Shown here piece after piece: positions 17,540 to 25,298 of a stretch of DNA of 64,000 nt (positions are counted from its first letter, which is position 1; every line of letters begins with the position of its first letter). The stretch comes from Hymenobacter siberiensis (GTDB lineage Bacteria; Bacteroidota; Bacteroidia; Cytophagales; Hymenobacteraceae). The DNA lies in contig NZ_JAHLZY020000001.1 of NCBI RefSeq assembly GCF_018967865.2, forward strand, positions 62,001-126,000. The letters are read 5' to 3'. The position numbers and the translations under genes were made by a program. Under the pieces are notes generated by a model that was given only the letters and a program-made list of their open reading frames with translations, was not told where the DNA came from and searched no databases.

Positions 17540-17848
17540 TTAGTGGCTGATAATTTTGCCCTGTTCGCCGCTGGGAGGAGTGGAGACGTCTATGGTCCCG
17601 ACAAATAGCAAGGGCACAGTAAACGAAACGTTTACCGCTTTGCCATCTTTCATCCCGGGCACAAACTTCGGCAACTGCCGAATGGCGGCTATCACGGCTT
17701 CATCGTAGGCGGGACTGAGCCCTTTTATGACCTTAGCCGCTTGTACCTCGCCCTTATCCGTCACGATGAAGGAAGCAAACACGCGGCCCATGTGCTGTTC
17801 GGCCGCAGGCACTTTGGGGTAAACCAGGTGCTGCTGGATATTGGTCAC
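17540..17848 (-). CDS. TonB C-terminal domain, probably the split-off end of the M56 protein
   Basis: Read from a GTG that overlaps the M56 stop (GTGA), this 102-residue piece holds a TonB_C-like domain: HLVYPKVPAAEQHMGRVFAS, VTDKGEVQAAKVIKG and AIRQLPKFVPGMKDGK. In Bacteroidota this domain is commonly fused to the C-terminus of M56 peptidases. A -1 shift at the G5 run 27-31 bases upstream of the GTG would join the two frames through the sequence ELPGGGGPAAIVTNIQ. The piece has no signal peptide or membrane segment of its own. It is either a frameshifted gene, a translationally coupled product, or an assembly error. Confidence 0.8.
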   Translation of the reverse strand: MTNIQQHLVYPKVPAAEQHMGRVFASFIVTDKGEVQAAKVIKGLSPAYDEAVIAAIRQLPKFVPGMKDGKAVNVSFTVPLLFVGTIDVSTPPSGEQGKIISH

Positions 17849-18933
17849 GATAGCCGCTGGCCCGCCTCCCCCGGCAGCTCCGGCATCTGGTCAACCATAT
17901 CATATACAACCGGAGGGGCCGGCGGGGGCGGCAATAGTGTTGTTTCGGAGCCTTTGTGAAGAACAAGCCGGTTCTGGCCGTCAATTTTTACTAACTCCAG
18001 TTTTTCGGCTGGTGCGGCGGGCGGCGCGGCTTTCTCGCAGGCTATGGCAACGAATAACACGCCTGCCAGCGGCAGGGCAAGCCACTGTTTCCAACGGCGG
18101 ATGGGATTGGTTTTCTGAATCATGGCAATGCGACTGAGTGTTTGGGAATGGGAGAAGGAGTGCGCAAGCGGAACCGAGAAACCGAGGCGGCTGGCCACTT
18201 GCCGGGCCAGCAGTTGGGAGTAGGAAGTGGACAGGGAAGGCGTAGGCGAGAATTCATCGTGCAGGGCCGCTTCATCGGCCAGGTACTCGTGGGTGAGGGC
18301 CAGCGCCCGTCCGCAGAAGTGCACGAAGGGGTTGAACCACAGCGCGGCGCGTAGCAGCTCCAGCAGCAGCCGGTCGTAGGTGTGGCCTTGCCGAACGTGG
18401 GCCAACTCGTGGCGCAGCACCTGACGGGCTTCGGCCGGGCTCAGGGCCAGGGTTTCATCCCAGAACACGATTCGGCCGAAGGAGCTGGTGGGCAGCCGGC
18501 CGTGGGTTTCTGCCAGCGTGTAGCCGGGGTGAGCGGTGCGGGGCAGACGGCGGGCCGTGTGCCACAGCCCCGCCAGCCCGTAGGCCAGGCGGGCCAGCAT
18601 CAGAACTGCGCCGGCTAGGTAAATCATTAGTAACCAGAACGTCCAATTGGGGCCGGTTGCCACGACGGCCGCACCGGGCGCGCTCACTTCTACCGTCGGC
18701 AGCAGCACGGCCGCCACACCGGCCAGACCCGCCGGGCCGGTGCCCCACCAGCCAGCTGGCCAGGCCAGCGGCAACAGCGGCAGGCCAGCGGCCAGCAGCG
18801 GCCCCAGCGCCAGAAAGGCCCGGTTGTAGGCGAAGCTGCGCTCCGGGCGCAGGGCCAGGCGGTAGCAAGCCCACCACGCGCCGAGCAGCGCGGTGCTGAG
18901 CAGCATCCAGTTAAGCAGGCTGAGCTGGGTCAT
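17845..18933 (-). CDS. BlaR1/MecR1-like M56 family membrane metallopeptidase
   Basis: The 362-residue protein has N-terminal membrane helices (LLNWMLLSTALLGAWWACY, LALGPLLAAGLPLLPLAW, FWLLMIYLAGAVLMLARL) and an intact zinc site HELAHVRQGH near residue 178, with the third ligand region THEYLADEAA near 226. A further helix (WLALPLAGVLFVAIAC) precedes a periplasmic tail. It likely senses cell-envelope stress and triggers inactivation of the BlaI repressor encoded upstream. It overlaps blaI by 23 bases, so translation is probably coupled. The frame ends abruptly at QRLS just after the MPELPG motif that normally leads into a TonB domain. Confidence 0.9.
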   Translation of the reverse strand: MTQLSLLNWMLLSTALLGAWWACYRLALRPERSFAYNRAFLALGPLLAAGLPLLPLAWPAGWWGTGPAGLAGVAAVLLPTVEVSAPGAAVVATGPNWTFWLLMIYLAGAVLMLARLAYGLAGLWHTARRLPRTAHPGYTLAETHGRLPTSSFGRIVFWDETLALSPAEARQVLRHELAHVRQGHTYDRLLLELLRAALWFNPFVHFCGRALALTHEYLADEAALHDEFSPTPSLSTSYSQLLARQVASRLGFSVPLAHSFSHSQTLSRIAMIQKTNPIRRWKQWLALPLAGVLFVAIACEKAAPPAAPAEKLELVKIDGQNRLVLHKGSETTLLPPPPAPPVVYDMVDQMPELPGEAGQRLS

Positions 18934-19318
18934 GGTCTTCGGGGGTTTGGGGGTGGGCGGCGTGGCGCAGCAGCTCGTCGAGCTGGGCGGCATCGAGGTT
19001 TTCTTCCTTGGCGAAAAACGAAACGAGGCGGCTGAACGAGTTGCCGAAGTGGCCGCCCAACAGCTTGCGCAGCGAGAAGCGGCGGTAGTCGTCCTGGGCC
19101 ACCAGCACGAAGTAGCGGTGTGTGCGGCCGAAGGCTTCGTGGTCCACGAAACCCTTGGTTTCGAGGATGCGGATGATGGTGGAAACCGTGTTGTAGGCGG
19201 GCTGGGGCGCGGGCAGCTCGGCCAGCACGTCCTTCACAAAGGAGGGGCCGAGGCGCCAGAGCACCTGCATCACTTGTTCTTCGGCGCGGGTGAGTTCGGG
19301 GAAAGCAGCGGGGTCCAT
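18911..19318 (-). CDS. BlaI/MecI/CopY family repressor
   Basis: The 135-residue protein has the winged-helix domain of the family: LTRAEEQVMQVLWRLGPSF, then the recognition segment AYNTVSTIIRILETKGFVDH and the wing RTHRYFVLV. The C-terminal half should mediate dimerisation and carry the proteolysis-sensitive site. It is first in an operon with the M56 peptidase. A tight cluster of TAGTTTT half-sites precedes it and is the likely operator, giving autoregulation. The start MDPAAFPEL is preferred over an ATG 12 codons upstream that lies close to the predicted transcription start. Confidence 0.93.
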   Translation of the reverse strand: MDPAAFPELTRAEEQVMQVLWRLGPSFVKDVLAELPAPQPAYNTVSTIIRILETKGFVDHEAFGRTHRYFVLVAQDDYRRFSLRKLLGGHFGNSFSRLVSFFAKEENLDAAQLDELLRHAAHPQTPEDHDPAQPA

Positions 19319-19343
19319 GTTGGAAGGTTGAGTCAGGGTAACG

Positions 19344-19390
19344 CAAACGTACAACTAATATTTTAGTTTTAAAACTATAAACTTAGTTTT
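19344..19390 (-). promoter_or_regulatory. blaI promoter with palindromic operator half-sites
   Basis: On the minus strand TACGTTTG (19344-19351) is an exact -7 element. Just upstream lies the perfect 14-bp palindrome TAGTTTTAAAACTA (19364-19377). A further TAGTTTT (19384-19390) pairs with the AAAACTA half, and ACTAATATTTTAGT (19354-19367) adds an outer dyad. Repressor binding here would cover the promoter. Confidence 0.65.
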
Positions 19391-19767
19391 ACAGGTTATC
19401 CACTATCAATCAATGACAATCAGCAAACCATAATGACACAGCCAACCCAAGTTGCGCAGTAGCCGGGTAGCGGCCAAAGGTTGGAGCAATCTCAGGCAGC
19501 ACATCGAGAAAGCCGCATGGCGGTGGCAGAAATAACCCGGCTGTCTGTTACCGCTCTACGTGGCTTTGACGTTCCTTTAGCTGGTTGGCTACGAACCTGC
19601 CACCGCTACGCGGCTGCTCCGCAACTTTAGTTACTTATTGCGGTGGCGGGACGCAACACAGCGCGGCGGCAGGCGCTACGAAGCCAAAGACCGCTCTCAG
19701 CCGTAAACCACCCCGAGCCTGCTCCTTGTGCACTGCCGCGCAGCCCCGAACCATTAGCTCCCTACTT
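19391..19767. other. Intergenic region before the trehalase gene
   Basis: This 377-bp region has normal GC content and several short complementary segments, for example TGCCACCGCTACGC near 19600 against repeated GGTGGC words. There is no clear TAnnTTTG element, RNA gene or supported coding sequence. An open frame runs through it into the trehalase gene but lacks protein-like character. Confidence 0.4.
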
Positions 19768-21423
19768 ATGCTGAAAACCGTATTCTGCTCGCTGGTAGGG
19801 CTCCTGGCTACCCAACGCGGCTGGTCCCAGACCGAAACGGCTGCGCCGATGGCCCCCAAAGCGGCCGCCGCCACACCGGTAGTACCGAAGCCAGCGGGCG
19901 TGCCGCTTTCGCCCCGGCAGCTGTTTCCGGGCCTGTTTGAGGCGGTGCAGCTGGGCCGCGTTTTCCCCGACAACAAGACCTTTGTGGATGCTGCCCCGAA
20001 GCAGCGGCCGGCCACCATTCTGGCGGCCTGGCGGCGCGAGAAAACCCAGCCGGGCTTCAACCTTAAAGCCTTTGTGGAAGCCCATTTCACACTGCCAACC
20101 GATGGCTCAGTGCCTTTCCAGAGCGACCTGAAAGCCGGCCTGCGTCACCACCTCGACACGCTGTGGACAGTGCTGGCCCGCCCCGCCGCCCCGGCCGCCG
20201 ACGCGACCGATTCGCTGGCGGAATTCCGCTCGCTGGTGCCGCTGCCCAAGCCCTACCTGGTGCCGGGCGGACGCTTCCGGGAGGTGTATTATTGGGATTC
20301 CTACTTCACGATGCTGGGGCTGGACGAGGCCGGCAAAACGCAGATAATGAAGGATATCACTGATAATTTCGCTTACCTCATCGGCCGGTTCGGCTTCATT
20401 CCCAACGGCAACCGCACGTATTACCTCACCCGCTCGCAGCCGCCCTTCTTCGCCAACATTGTGCAGCTGCTGGCTAAGGACCTGGGCAACGCCGAGCTGC
20501 TGCGCTACCGCCCGGCCCTCGAAGCCGAATACCGCTACTGGATGCGCGGGGCCGAAACCCTGAAGCCCGGCACCGCCGCCCACCGCGTGGTGCGCCTGCC
20601 CAACGGCAGCCTGCTGAACCGCTACTGGGACGAGAGCGACCAGCCCCGCGAAGAATCCTACGCCGAGGACGTGGCCGCCGCCAAAAAGAGCAAGCAGCCG
20701 GCCGCGCAGTTCTACCACCACATGCGGGCGGGCGCAGCCTCGGGCTGGGATTTTAGCAGCCGCTGGTTTAAGCCGGGGGGTGGGCTGGAAAGCATTCAGA
20801 CCACCGATTTGATACCCGTCGATTTGAACTGCCTGCTCTATAATCTCGAAACGGTGCTGGCCGAGGCGGCCCGCGTGGCCGGCCAGCCCGCCCAGGCCCG
20901 CCTGTACGATACCAAGGCTGCCCAGCGCAAAATGGCCCTGCTGGCCCTGAGCTGGGACCCCAAAGCCGGCTGGTTTCAGGACTACAACTGGCGCCTGAAG
21001 CAGCGCTCGCAGGTGCGCAGCCTGGCGGGCACGTTCCCGCTGGCGTATGGACTAGCCACGCCAGAGCAGGCCCGGCGCGTAGCGGCCGGCCTGCAAACCA
21101 ACTTCCTCAAGCCCGGCGGCCTCGTGACCACGCTATCGGCCACCAAGCAGCAGTGGGACGCCCCCAATGCCTGGGCTCCGCTGCAATACCTGGCCATCGA
21201 AGGCCTGACGCGCTACGACCATAATGCCCTGGCCGACACCGTGGCCCACCGCTGGGTGCGCCTCAACAGCCGCGTGTATAACCAAACCGGCAAGCTGCTG
21301 GAGAAATACGACGTGCAGAACGTGAACCGCCCCGCCGGCGGCGGCGAGTACCCGCTGCAGGACGGCTTCGGGTGGACCAATGGCGTGCTGCTGCGCCTGC
21401 TGAACCGGGAGCAGCCCCGGTAG
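19768..21423 (+). CDS. treA: Periplasmic trehalase (glycoside hydrolase family 37)
   Basis: The 551-residue enzyme splits trehalose into two glucose molecules. It has a signal peptide (MLKTVFCSLVGLLATQRGWS) and both family signatures: PGGRFREVYYWDSY near residue 165 and QQWDAPNAWAP near 461. The catalytic acid region SGWDFSSRW is near 330, and the catalytic base region GGEYPLQDGFGWTNG is near 527. The start is set at the signal-peptide Met; an open frame of 61 codons upstream reads through intergenic sequence. It stands alone with a terminator behind it. Confidence 0.93.
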   Translation: MLKTVFCSLVGLLATQRGWSQTETAAPMAPKAAAATPVVPKPAGVPLSPRQLFPGLFEAVQLGRVFPDNKTFVDAAPKQRPATILAAWRREKTQPGFNLKAFVEAHFTLPTDGSVPFQSDLKAGLRHHLDTLWTVLARPAAPAADATDSLAEFRSLVPLPKPYLVPGGRFREVYYWDSYFTMLGLDEAGKTQIMKDITDNFAYLIGRFGFIPNGNRTYYLTRSQPPFFANIVQLLAKDLGNAELLRYRPALEAEYRYWMRGAETLKPGTAAHRVVRLPNGSLLNRYWDESDQPREESYAEDVAAAKKSKQPAAQFYHHMRAGAASGWDFSSRWFKPGGGLESIQTTDLIPVDLNCLLYNLETVLAEAARVAGQPAQARLYDTKAAQRKMALLALSWDPKAGWFQDYNWRLKQRSQVRSLAGTFPLAYGLATPEQARRVAAGLQTNFLKPGGLVTTLSATKQQWDAPNAWAPLQYLAIEGLTRYDHNALADTVAHRWVRLNSRVYNQTGKLLEKYDVQNVNRPAGGGEYPLQDGFGWTNGVLLRLLNREQPR

Positions 21424-21487
21424 CGGCGGGGCTTGCCCCGCCCGTGGCGGAAGGGTACAACCGAGCCAGCACGCTCGGGCCGGCGGG

Positions 21488-21522
21488 AGCCAGCCCCGAA
21501 ACGCCGGGGGCTGCTGGCTTTT
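21488..21522 (+). terminator. Terminator after the trehalase gene
   Basis: AGCCAGC-CCC pairs with GGGG-GCT-GCTGGCT around a short loop, followed by TTTTC. The stem contains a bulge. The rest of the spacer to 21791 holds further GC-rich hairpins (for example GCGGTTC with GAACCGC at 21558-21592) but no clear gene. Confidence 0.6.
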
Positions 21523-21791
21523 CGCGCTTTCCTGCTGCTAAGCCGGGCTGCTTTTGAGCGGTTCGGTTTTTTGCTTTTTGAACCGCCGGACATTGGTCGA
21601 TTTCGTGCGGCCGTTAATCCAAGATTTGGCGGCTTTGGTCTGCTGCCCAGAAAACCGGGACGCGAACGGAGAGCTTCTGCGAAACGGTTTGGCACGGTTT
21701 TGCAATGCATCCCTGCATCGGCCCAATAGCCGGGCCGGTAGTCCGGCCCCGAGCGGCCGGTTTCTTTCACTCGTTTCAACCAATGCTGGTT

Positions 21792-22610
21792 ATGAAAATT
21801 TCACGCCTTTCGGGCGGCCTGGCCGCGGCTTGCCTATTGATTTCGGCCACCTGTTCTACCGCTTCGGCCCAGGGGGCCCGCGATGCCTACGGCAACCCCA
21901 AGGCGGTACCCTCGCCCCGCCCCATGGGCTCGCCCACCACGCGCCGCACTCCCAGCTACGCCAAGCAGCCCACGTATTCGACTTCTAATTCCACTACTTC
22001 CGGCGTGCGCTTCGGCTTCCGGGCCGGCCTGAACGTGGCTGATTTGCAGGGCGATGCCGTGCAGAGCTTCACCACCCTGGCCGGCTACGCCCCCGACGGG
22101 TCCATCAGCAAGCAGCTGCGCCCCGGCTTCTACGCCGGCTTATACGCCACGCTGCCCATCGGCCCCGGCTTTGCCATCGAGCCCGGAATTACTTACGCCG
22201 AAAAAGGCGCGGTGCTCAGAGGCACGCTGCCCTTCCCGGCCCTCGATTTCCTGAACGCCAACGTGACCGGCACGGCTCGCCTCGCCTACATCGACGTGCC
22301 GGTGCTGGCCAAGGTGTTCATCACGCCGGGCTTCTACCTCTACGCCGGCCCGCAGGCCTCGTTTCTCGTTAGCGGTAAGGCCCGGGTAGATGCCAGCGTG
22401 CTCGGCTTCTCGGCCTACAAGCAGGATTTCGACGTGTCGAACCAGCTGCGCAAGGTTGATTTTGCCGCCGTGGCCGGCCTGGGCTACCAGTTCGAAAACG
22501 GCTTCGGCCTGAGCGCTGGCTACGACTACGGCCTCACCTCGCTCGATGCCAACAACCGCTTCAGCGCCTACAACCGCGTGGCCAAAGTCGGCCTTAACTA
22601 CTCCTTCTAA
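21792..22610 (+). CDS. Outer-membrane beta-barrel protein (porin-like, PF13568 type)
   Basis: The 272-residue protein has a signal peptide (MKISRLSGGLAAACLLIS, cleavage near ASAQ). A low-complexity Ser/Thr/Pro segment follows to about residue 72, then a barrel domain beginning GVRFGFRAGLNVADLQG. Alternating strands such as YIDVPVLAKVFITPGFYLYAG and GFGLSAGYDYGLTSL end in a terminal Phe (LNYSF) as expected for BAM-dependent insertion. Cargo or role is unknown. An alternative ATG nine bases upstream would add MLV. Confidence 0.85.
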   Translation: MKISRLSGGLAAACLLISATCSTASAQGARDAYGNPKAVPSPRPMGSPTTRRTPSYAKQPTYSTSNSTTSGVRFGFRAGLNVADLQGDAVQSFTTLAGYAPDGSISKQLRPGFYAGLYATLPIGPGFAIEPGITYAEKGAVLRGTLPFPALDFLNANVTGTARLAYIDVPVLAKVFITPGFYLYAGPQASFLVSGKARVDASVLGFSAYKQDFDVSNQLRKVDFAAVAGLGYQFENGFGLSAGYDYGLTSLDANNRFSAYNRVAKVGLNYSF

Positions 22611-22691
22611 TTATTCAAGCCGATTACCGGCCATTTTATTCCTCGATTCTTCGTTGCCGATTTAGTCGTCAGTATCCGAGATATGTTATTG

Positions 22692-22726
22692 AAAAGGCAC
22701 TTCTGCTGCATCGGAAGGGCCTTTTT
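22692..22726 (+). terminator. Terminator after the beta-barrel gene
   Basis: AAAAGGC-ACTTC pairs with GGAAG-GGCCTTTT and is followed by a T run. Confidence 0.65.
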
Positions 22727-22737
22727 GGTTTGTCGAC

Positions 22738-22844
22738 CGTCATGCTGAGCGCAGCCGAAGCATCTAGCGTGCCACCACTAATCTTTTTTTTAACGATTGG
22801 ATTACTACCACACGCGAGATGCTTCGGCGGCGCTCAGCATGACG
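22738..22844. repeat. GTCATGC-family inverted repeat, copy 1
   Basis: CGTCATGCTGAGCGC...GAAGCATCT at the left pairs with AGATGCTTC...GCGCTCAGCATGACG at the right, with an AT-rich loop. The same core recurs at 46049, 59966 and, with CATCC, at 62327. Confidence 0.8.
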
Positions 22845-22862
22845 CTCTTCTCTGCTGTTCCG

Positions 22863-23561
22863 CTACCGCACGCCCACCGTGCCACTGCCGCTCAGGCCCT
22901 GGGCCAGGCGCACGAGGCGTACAAACTCGGCGCGATAGCCATCGGTATCCTGGCCCCGAGCTCCGTCGGCCAGCTGCTCGGTGGCGGCCCAGGTGGCGGT
23001 GCCGCGCTGCTCGCTCTGGCGCAACAGCATGCCGAACTGGGCCACGGCGGCGGCAAAGCGGAAGTCGGGCGAGGCTTTTTCGATGGCCAGCGCGGTGCCG
23101 GCCAGCGGCTGGGCCAGGAGTTTACTGGCGCTGCCCTGCGGCTCTTTGTGGCGCAGCTTCACGGTCAGTACGTCGTTGGTGAGGAACCGCTGCATGGTGG
23201 CGGTGGTGGGCTGGGCGGGCTGGTATTTCAGGTCGTCAATCAGCGGCTGAGCACTGCCCGCAGGCACTATTTCGTAGAGGGCCGTGACGGTGTGGCCCGC
23301 GCCCAGCTCGCCGGCATCCTTGCGGTCGTTGTTGAAATCCTCGGCGGCCAGCAAGCGGTTTTCGTAGCCCACGAGACGGTAGCTGGCCACGCGGGCGGGG
23401 TTGAATTCGATTTGCAGCTTCACATCCTTCGCCACGGTGAAGAGCGTGCCGCCGAACTGCGCCACCAGCACCCGGCCAGCCTCATCGAGGTTATCGAGGT
23501 AGGCATAGTTACCGTTGCCTTTGTCGGCCAGGGTTTCCATGCGGCTGTCGCGCAGGTTGCC
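22863..23561 (-). pseudogene. C-terminal remnant of a von Willebrand factor A / YfbK-like protein
   Basis: The minus-strand frame encodes a YfbK-type C-terminal domain: GNLRDSRMETLADKGNGNYA near the 5' side, then FGGTLFTVAKDVKLQIEFNP, YRLVGYENRLLAAEDFNNDR and HTVTALYEIVPAG. A complete protein would have a vWA domain with a MIDAS motif before this point. Upstream of 23561 the frame continues only as the antisense of a TonB-domain fragment. The 5' half and the promoter are therefore missing. A shortened start at the Met near 23540 could give a 225-residue product, but expression is doubtful. Confidence 0.8.
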
Positions 23562-24059
23562 GCGCCAGCAGCCCAAGCCACCGTCAATTCCACGGCAGAA
23601 ACCGCCGCGATGCTGACTAAAACGACCTCGGCCGATACGCTGGCCAATGCCAAAGCAGCGCGGGCCAGCCGGACACTCGCTGCCAAATCCAAGACCATTG
23701 CCGCCAATCAATTGACGGACAATACCGCTGGCGCAAGCGTGATTAATACGCCCATGCCGGCCACTCCAACCTTCCAGCCCGCGCCGGTGGGCGGCACGCC
23801 GGCCCTGCGCAGCTACCTGCACCGCGAGGCCGCCGCGTTTGAACCCGGGGAGGGCGAGCGCCCCCTCAATGGCACGGTGCGCCTCCGGTTCATGGTGAGG
23901 GCCGATGGCAAAATCAGCAACCTGAAAGTGGTCGGCGGCCTGCGAACAAACTATGACAACGAGGCCCTGCGCATGGCGCGCGAGGGCCCGACCTGGCAGC
24001 CGGGCATTGCCGCCGGCCGCCGCGCCGACCTGCCCATGGAGCTGACAATCACGTTTTAA
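23562..24059 (+). pseudogene. C-terminal remnant of a TonB-domain protein
   Basis: From about 23562 the plus strand encodes APAAQATVNSTAETAAM, a Thr/Ala-rich linker, and a TonB_C domain (GTVRLRFMVRADGKISNLKV, YDNEALRMAREGPTWQPG). Proteins of this type usually carry an anti-sigma or membrane-spanning N-terminus, which is absent. The frame stays open to the left only as antisense of the vWA remnant. An internal ATG at 23610 could give 149 residues without a membrane anchor. The fragment lies head to head with the vWA remnant, so a deletion that removed both 5' ends is the simplest explanation. Confidence 0.75.
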
Positions 24060-24072
24060 GGTTGTTGCACAG

Positions 24073-24119
24073 CATTTGCTCCAGTCCGACCGCCTGGGGC
24101 AGTCGGACCGGAGCAAATG
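24073..24119. terminator. Hairpin between the TonB remnant and the hydrolase gene
   Basis: CATTTGCTCC pairs with GGAGCAAATG and AGTCCGAC pairs with GTCGGACC inside it. The stem abuts the stop codon of the convergent hydrolase gene. The T run is weak. Confidence 0.6.
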
Positions 24120-24120
24120 G

Positions 24121-25206
24121 CTACAGGGCGGCACCGGGCTGCACGGTGCCGGCATCCGCCGCTTTCAGGAACTTGATGAGGCCGGTGAAATAGGTTTGCT
24201 GGTCGTCGTACATGCTCATGTGGCTGCCTTGGGGGCAGATGAGGGAGTTACCCTTTTGCACCTTGCTGGCAATCATGCGCATGTGTTCGGGGTCCATGGT
24301 GTCGTATTTGCCGCCGATGCTGAGGACCGGCACCGTGAGCTTGGGCAGGTCGGGAACACGGTTCCAGTTCAGGAGCTTACCGGACACACCGAACTCGCTG
24401 GGCCCCTGCATGGTAACGTAAAGCGACCGGTTCATTTTGCTGAACGAGCGGTTCACCGGCTCGGGCCACTGGTCAAGCGGAATGCGGCAAATGTGCTCAA
24501 CGTAAAAGTTGGGCAGCAGCAGCTCCATGTAGCGGGGGTTTTCGAAGTCCTTTTTGGCTTCAAGCTTGCGGATTTCGGCCAGCACTTCCGGTTTCATCTG
24601 CTTGGCCAGCACGTTATCGGCGTATTTCCCGTAGTCCGGGATGCTCATCATCATATTCGAAATGATGAGGCCTTTCATGTTTTGCTGGTACTTGAAGGCG
24701 TATTCGGCGGCCAGAATGCCGCCCCAGGAGTGGCCCAACAGGTAGAAATTGGTCTTGTCGAGCTTCAGGGCCTGGCGCACCTGCTCCACTTCCTCCACGT
24801 AGCGCGGCAGGCTCCACATGGACGTATCCTTGGGATTATCGGAATTGCCGCAGCCCAGTTGGTCGTAATAAATGAATTCGATGCCTTCCTTCGGCAGGAA
24901 GTTTTCGAAGCACTCGAAATACTCGTGCGTAGCCCCCGGCCCACCGTTCAGCAGCAACACCTTGATTTTGGGGTTGTTGCCATACTGCTTGGTCCAGACG
25001 TTGAACTTGCCCTTGGGCGTCGTTATGGGAATCATCCGCACGTTGCCGTCCTGCACGCCGGTTTCGGGGTTGTCGAAGTAGCTGGCCAGGGTGGCCGAGG
25101 CGGTAGAAGTACCGGTTTCAGCACTGGCATTAGGCTGGCTGCAGCTCGTAGCAAGAGCGGCGGTGAGCGCCAGAGCGGCCAGACAGGGGAGGGTAAAAAG
25201 CTTCAT
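24121..25206 (-). CDS. Proline iminopeptidase-like alpha/beta hydrolase, lipoprotein
   Basis: The 361-residue protein starts with a lipoprotein signal (MKLFTLPCLAALALTAA, then LATSC, Cys 22). The alpha/beta hydrolase domain has the oxyanion-loop motif NGGPGATHEYFE near residue 94, the nucleophile elbow LLGHSWGG near 158, Asp in YDTMDPEH and His in GSHMSMYD. This matches proline iminopeptidases (S33), which remove N-terminal proline from peptides, but related enzymes use other substrates. It probably sits in the periplasm or outer membrane. The start is the Met before the signal; an upstream ATG adds 11 residues without support. Confidence 0.88.
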   Translation of the reverse strand: MKLFTLPCLAALALTAALATSCSQPNASAETGTSTASATLASYFDNPETGVQDGNVRMIPITTPKGKFNVWTKQYGNNPKIKVLLLNGGPGATHEYFECFENFLPKEGIEFIYYDQLGCGNSDNPKDTSMWSLPRYVEEVEQVRQALKLDKTNFYLLGHSWGGILAAEYAFKYQQNMKGLIISNMMMSIPDYGKYADNVLAKQMKPEVLAEIRKLEAKKDFENPRYMELLLPNFYVEHICRIPLDQWPEPVNRSFSKMNRSLYVTMQGPSEFGVSGKLLNWNRVPDLPKLTVPVLSIGGKYDTMDPEHMRMIASKVQKGNSLICPQGSHMSMYDDQQTYFTGLIKFLKAADAGTVQPGAAL

Positions 25207-25250
25207 TGGACAGGGAGATTGGGTATTTTGAAAGAACAATCAGGTCAGAA

Positions 25251-25281
25251 CCGTCCTGCTGAGCTTGTCGAAGCAGGACGG
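25251..25281. repeat. Small intergenic hairpin CCGTCCTGCT / AGCAGGACGG
   Basis: A perfect 10-bp stem with loop GAGCTTGTCGA between the M28 peptidase stop and the hydrolase start. GAGCTTGTCGAAG is a word seen in dispersed intergenic repeats of many bacteria. There is no U tract. Confidence 0.6.
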
Positions 25282-25298
25282 CCAAGTAAAGTCTTTGA

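Noticed and set aside
21433..21729. Plus-strand frame of 98 codons after the trehalase gene
   Set aside because: Arg/Pro/Gly-rich translation across a terminator and GC-rich hairpins, with no support.
22797..24059. Continuous 420-codon plus-strand frame
   Set aside because: Only the part after 23562 resembles a protein. The first 255 codons are antisense to the vWA remnant, so a single chimeric gene is not supported.
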